Positions 59,901 to 64,000 of a DNA stretch of 64,000 bases are shown here, in pieces. The stretch covers positions 434,001-498,000 of the forward strand of contig QAOA01004724.1 of the NCBI GenBank assembly GCA_003255065.1, given 5' to 3'. Position 1 is the stretch's first letter, and every line of letters begins with the position of its first letter. The notes beneath the pieces are model-generated. The model was not told where the DNA came from. It searched no databases and saw nothing but the letters and a program-made list of their open reading frames with translations. Position numbers and translations under genes: made by a program. Source of the stretch: Cercis canadensis (lineage: Eukaryota > Streptophyta > Magnoliopsida > Fabales > Fabaceae).

Positions 59901-62900
59901 CATAAGTTCCTGCAGCTCTTTGCTTGGAAGAATTAGATTTTCAGCATATTATTTGAATTTTTTTTATTTTAATATGTAATGTATTTTGTTTGTATTCTTT
60001 CAATTCTTAGTACTTCTTTGTATACCTCTGGTAAACACAGTTTCGTTTAATAAATTTGCATTTATTATAAAAAGAAAGGAAAATCCTTTTGTCTTCCTTT
60101 ATGGGCAAAGTTTGAGGATCATTATTCGTGTTTCAGATGAAGAAAATAAATCGGGCTATTACTCACCTCAGTTTGATGCTGATGCATGTGGATCACAAGC
60201 TAAATTTCTTTATCCAGGCAGTTCATCTTCCTGCTCTATCATAACTTCGGAGTCCAACTCATGTCCAACATCTTTAATTAGTAGCAGCATGGGATCTTCT
60301 GCACATAAGGAGCAATCAGGGTCTGCTTCACATAAACATGAAGAAGACACTATCTATTCTGAACATACATCTGATGGAACTACTGTAGCGATTGGGACTC
60401 TGAGTCCTTCTGTTGAAGGAAAAAAATTTCCTCAGAGTGAGCAACATGGCCAACAGAAGATTTCAGTTGCAGATTTGATGTGCACAGCATGCAAGCAATT
60501 GCTCTTTCATCCTGTTGTTCTTAACTGTGGTCATGGTACTCTATACATTTAAGAGCTCATTCATAACAGATCTCTGTAATGAAAAACTTAATTAATTGAT
60601 ATATAATTAACCTTTTCCTCTCATTCTTTACAGTATATTGTGAAGCTTGCATCGTCAGCTCAGCTGATGAGATGCTTAGATGTCAGGTTTGTCGAAGTCC
60701 ACATCCTAGAGGATATCCAAAAGTCTGTTTAGAGCTTGATCACTTTTTGGAGGAACAATTTCCTGAAGAATATGCACAACGAAGAGATGCTGTTCAACTT
60801 AGACAAATCAAAGTCAAACCTGAGTCCCCTTCTTCCTGTATGTATCTTTTCCTACTGATTTTATTATAATTAATTTTGAGCATATACTGCTGAGTAAATC
60901 ATAGGAATATATATTTCAGCTTTCTTCCAGAAAATGAAATTATTAGAATATGTTTTGGCCTGTTTGAGTGTTGGAAGTTTGAGCCTGCTAAGCATTGATA
61001 TTGGGGTGGCAAACCTTATAAATTTTCATTTTGATCCATGAAAATAAATTTTAAGTGACTGCATATGCATAGAACACATTATCCATACTTCTTAAAGGAA
61101 AAAAGTTTGCTTGTAAATAGATTATAGCAATGATATAGATCTGATAGATTCTGCAGATCCAATTAATTGCGCCATCACTTCAGTAATGGAAAGCTTAATG
61201 GGAGTAGCTGTTGGTTTGCGTAAGGTGATAGTATTGGAAAGCTTAATCTAGTTTTAGAAATTATATCTGTCTTCCGGATCCATTTGGCAACTCAATTTCC
61301 CAGCGGGTAAGAATGAAGTTGTTTACCAAATTTTCAATCATCTAGAACTAGGTACAAAAGTATTAGAAGTTTATTGGTTATGACGTTATGTAACATTATA
61401 GATCTGAAGGGAACTACAACATTATATCATGATCATAGTATCCACATCAAAAACATGATTAAAAGTGACTCTTATCAGTCAGAACAGAAATTTAATCCAA
61501 CTTAAAAGAAAACCAGCACGTATATGGGACCTCTTATGTTAGAAACTCTTATGCACCCTTTGTTAATTACTACTAATTGTTGAAGGTAGGATGTATAGTA
61601 GGTATTTAACTGTCACATAAGAAAGGGTTGAGGTATGTCTTTTGCCATTTTTTCCCAAAAAATACACTCTTTCCTTTCACTATGACATAGCAATGATTAT
61701 GTTCATAGATTCAATAGGGATAGCTTTTATACTGCTAAATTTTACCAGACAATTGACTTTTCATGTGTGTGGTTTTTCTTTGTTACTATTGTTCCATTTT
61801 TCAAGAATTCCTTCTGGTTACTATCTAACGTCTGCTTTCAGGTTTACTGGATAAGGGAAGAGAAGGAGAAAACGTAGCATGGTGGTCTGATCCTCGATCA
61901 AAAGTTCACTTAGGAGTTGGTTGTGATTTTTGCGGGGTAAAAGCTCTAGTCCATCATATCTTGCATTTCTGTTGTTGTGTTGTTTCATTCTTTTTTCCTT
62001 GTTTGGCATTGTTGGGGGTGAAAATGAGAATGTTGAATGTTACTAGCAGGGCATGCACTGCATTAGATCTCTATGTTACATTAACCAAGGTAAGCAGTGC
62101 TAATTTTATGTGGCTACTTACCTTGGTTAACTGCTAGTTTTTAGTCTTACTGTTGACATTTTTAAAATCATAATAATGTCATTGTGATGCCTACGAAGGA
62201 AGATATTAATACCTGGTTGTAGCTGCAACCATATGGTTCTAACTTGTTTAGTTCCTGATGTGATGGAGGACTACTTCTGACTTACAATACTTACTTTAGT
62301 ATGGTTTGAGATGCACTACCACTGCATAAACATATAATGAATCATGATGCTTTTGTATGCATTTATCTGATAAAAGATTTCATTTTTGTTCATTGGTTTT
62401 CAAGTTAATCTATATGGTTGCACTTGGTTGCATTCTCTTCAAAGCCATATGTTGGTATATTATTCCAAGGTGATAATTGATAGGATCTTTCCTCAGATTG
62501 CTTTGTGCTTTGAAAGATTTCACCCTTCTTTCATTTCTATGCTTTCCTTTGGCTTCAGCAAAAGAAGATGATAGTTTAGTAATATAGTCAGTTCTGAGAA
62601 CCCTAGCTGAAAGACCAGATTTTCTTTCTCTTTCTTTTATGGTAATACTAATTTGTGGTTGGTGTGGACAGATGTTTCCAATAATTGGGGATAGATATAG
62701 ATGCAAAGACTGTAAGGAGAGAATTGGTTTTGATCTTTGCAGCGATTGCCACAACTCTCACTCCAAGCTTCCGGGCCGGTTCAATCAGCAGCATACCTCA
62801 GAACACCAGTTTGAGCTTGTACAAACCAATATTATTCGTAATATAATGTTGAGGCTGGTTACTGGACAGTTAGAGGATGGTTCAACTGACAACGAGTCTT

Positions 62901-62974
62901 CGGAAAATTTAGAATTGATATCTGAAGAACCCTCTTTGTTCGGTGATGGAGAAGATAATCAGCATGGCTCCTGA
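56925..62974 (+). CDS. PRT1: E3 ubiquitin-protein ligase PRT1 (PROTEOLYSIS 1)
   Basis: Seven exons (56925-57007, 57666-57694, 57774-57953, 60137-60535, 60634-60837, 61842-61936, 62672-62974) give 430 aa, near the roughly 410 aa of Arabidopsis PRT1. Order: acidic N-terminus; RING 1 (C24, C27, C39, H41, C44, C47, C60, C63); a Ser-rich linker in exon 4; RING 2 (C213, C216, C228, H230, C233, C236, C247, C250); then a ZZ zinc finger (C326, C329, C341, C344, C353, C356); and an acidic C-terminus. This two-RING plus ZZ layout is the signature of PRT1, the plant N-recognin for aromatic N-degrons, which ubiquitylates proteins with Phe/Tyr/Trp N-termini for proteasomal degradation. All metal ligands of both RINGs are present. 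Intron 3 is 2.2 kb and holds a 47-bp T-rich tandem duplication. Confidence 0.94.
59222..59315. repeat. 47-bp T-rich tandem duplication
   Basis: gaccattaaaccaaaagttt followed by T-runs with one C occurs twice, at 59222-59268 and 59269-59315. It lies in intron 3 of PRT1. Just upstream (59150-59215) is ccaatgtgggaggtgcaccc, possibly the decayed body of another SINE. Confidence 0.8.
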
Positions 62975-64000
62975 GCCACCAATCAAAATTTTTAACTCAA
63001 AATCTGATGATCTACAGGTTTTCTGGGGAATTTAGTGAATATAATTCCTTACTAGTCCTACAGGATGCAATGGTTCAAGACAGTTTGCAATCTAGTTGAC
63101 TGTGGAATCTCGTGAATTATGTCAACTTATTGGCAATTTTCAGAACCTGACTACACCTGCCTCCAGCTTGTGGCAATTCTGATAACTTTGGATGCGGGCA
63201 ATTCTGTTGAGCTAGGCCTTGAAGGTGAAAAATCTTCTTCTATGTGGCTATATCTTTGGTGATATCTAGTCGGAGGTGTACATATTCTGGGACTATGGCT
63301 GAGGCTGACATATTTAAACTTCTGTTTCTTATTACAATCGGTAAATAATTTTCTTAAAGAAACAAACAGAATGGTTTCATAGATATGGAGGTTTGTTTCA
63401 ATATTTCTTGTGGAGGTTGTGTGTTCTATAATTAAAAAAAAAAACTTACCTAAGTAATAAACTAATGGCTAGTTATTCAAAGCCACATGTGGTAACTTAT
63501 AACTAAAATGATACTTTAATAGATTTATGGGATTTATGTGGGACTTATTAAATACACGGCCTAGATCATCTTAATGCTTGTGGTATCAGTACCACAATAA
63601 TTAACCCTAACTAATATCTTGAAATTATCTTATGGAAATTGCTCTTAATTCTTCACGTGGAATAGTTGAATTGAAGGGGTAATTTATTAGATTGTGTGTG
63701 GGTTTCACTAATGAAAATACCTATTTGTGTTTAGATAGTGTAATACTCTAAAAATACATAAGAATTTCACGTAATAATACCAACGTATGTTAATGGTAAC
63801 ATTTTTCTCTTCCAATTCTTTTTCCCCCTCTTTCTCAAACATGTTTGTCACAACTTCGGTTTAAAATGGCTGGACTCTTGTTTCTATGTAGAATAAATCA
63901 ACTAAGTTATTCATGAGCTATTGAAGTTTTTGCTACTATACAACCTAATCATGTATTCCTAAAGAATTTGGATTCTAGCTTCACTTGGCATTGCTTTTAT
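62975..64000. other. 3' UTR and downstream flank of PRT1
   Basis: The 3' UTR probably occupies the first few hundred bases. The remainder is AT-rich with an A-run at about 63434-63444. No open frame, repeat or gene motif is recognised up to the window edge. Confidence 0.5.

Noticed and set aside
1..64000. CRISPR arrays, bacterial operons, integrated viral genomes
   Set aside because: No regularly spaced short repeats with unique spacers, no polycistronic gene runs and no viral polymerase or coat motifs were seen; the window is plant nuclear DNA.

Overview
The window is nuclear DNA of a flowering plant, most likely a woody eudicot. The evidence is AT-rich, intron-dense genes with GT..AG junctions, plant-only families (LEUNIG-type corepressor, RLCK-VII kinase, F-box/DUF295, PRT1), and intergenic DNA rich in tRNA-derived SINEs, hAT-type MITEs and microsatellites. 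The species cannot be fixed from the sequence alone. Coordinates of spliced genes were worked out by hand from reading-frame continuity across canonical splice sites.

Layout. 1-4.7 kb: gene-free repeat zone with two back-to-back SINEs and a 449-bp hAT MITE. 4.7-14.8 kb (+): 17-exon NHL-repeat protein resembling Arabidopsis EMB1974. 15-22.7 kb: no intact gene; three diverged copies of a minus-strand composite locus, each with promoter-like DNA, a short first exon and in two copies downstream exon-like pieces. One copy carries an array of about 350-bp tandem repeats where its promoter should be. 24.5-27.8 kb (+): PBS1-like receptor-like cytoplasmic kinase. 29.8-33.5 kb (+): EamA/DMT transporter of the SLC35F5 type. 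34.8-37.7 kb (-): deSI-like PPPDE thiol peptidase. 38.4-41.8 kb: repeat zone with a ~1-kb inverted repeat enclosing a hairpin MITE. 41.8-43.2 kb (+): intronless F-box/DUF295 protein, followed by a broken paralogue fragment. 45.9-54.8 kb (+): LEUNIG_HOMOLOG-type Groucho/Tup1 corepressor in 17 coding exons. 56.9-63.0 kb (+): PRT1 E3 ubiquitin ligase (two RINGs plus ZZ finger), with a very short SINE just upstream.

The intact genes are unrelated housekeeping or regulatory loci (embryo development, kinase signalling, membrane transport, protein modification, transcriptional repression, N-degron turnover), as expected in a plant chromosome segment; they do not form a cluster or pathway.

A technical point affects annotation. 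The window holds nine single N characters. Seven are flanked on both sides by 52-226 bp of almost identical sequence, usually with one or a few mismatches, and two sit in poly-A runs. These look like contig ends that overlap but were joined by one N instead of being merged, with mismatches consistent with heterozygous haplotypes. They inflate introns and mimic tandem duplications.

The best candidate for something undescribed is the 15-22.7 kb minus-strand composite family. Second are the duplicated splice acceptor in the LEUNIG_HOMOLOG-type gene and the SINE at the PRT1 promoter.
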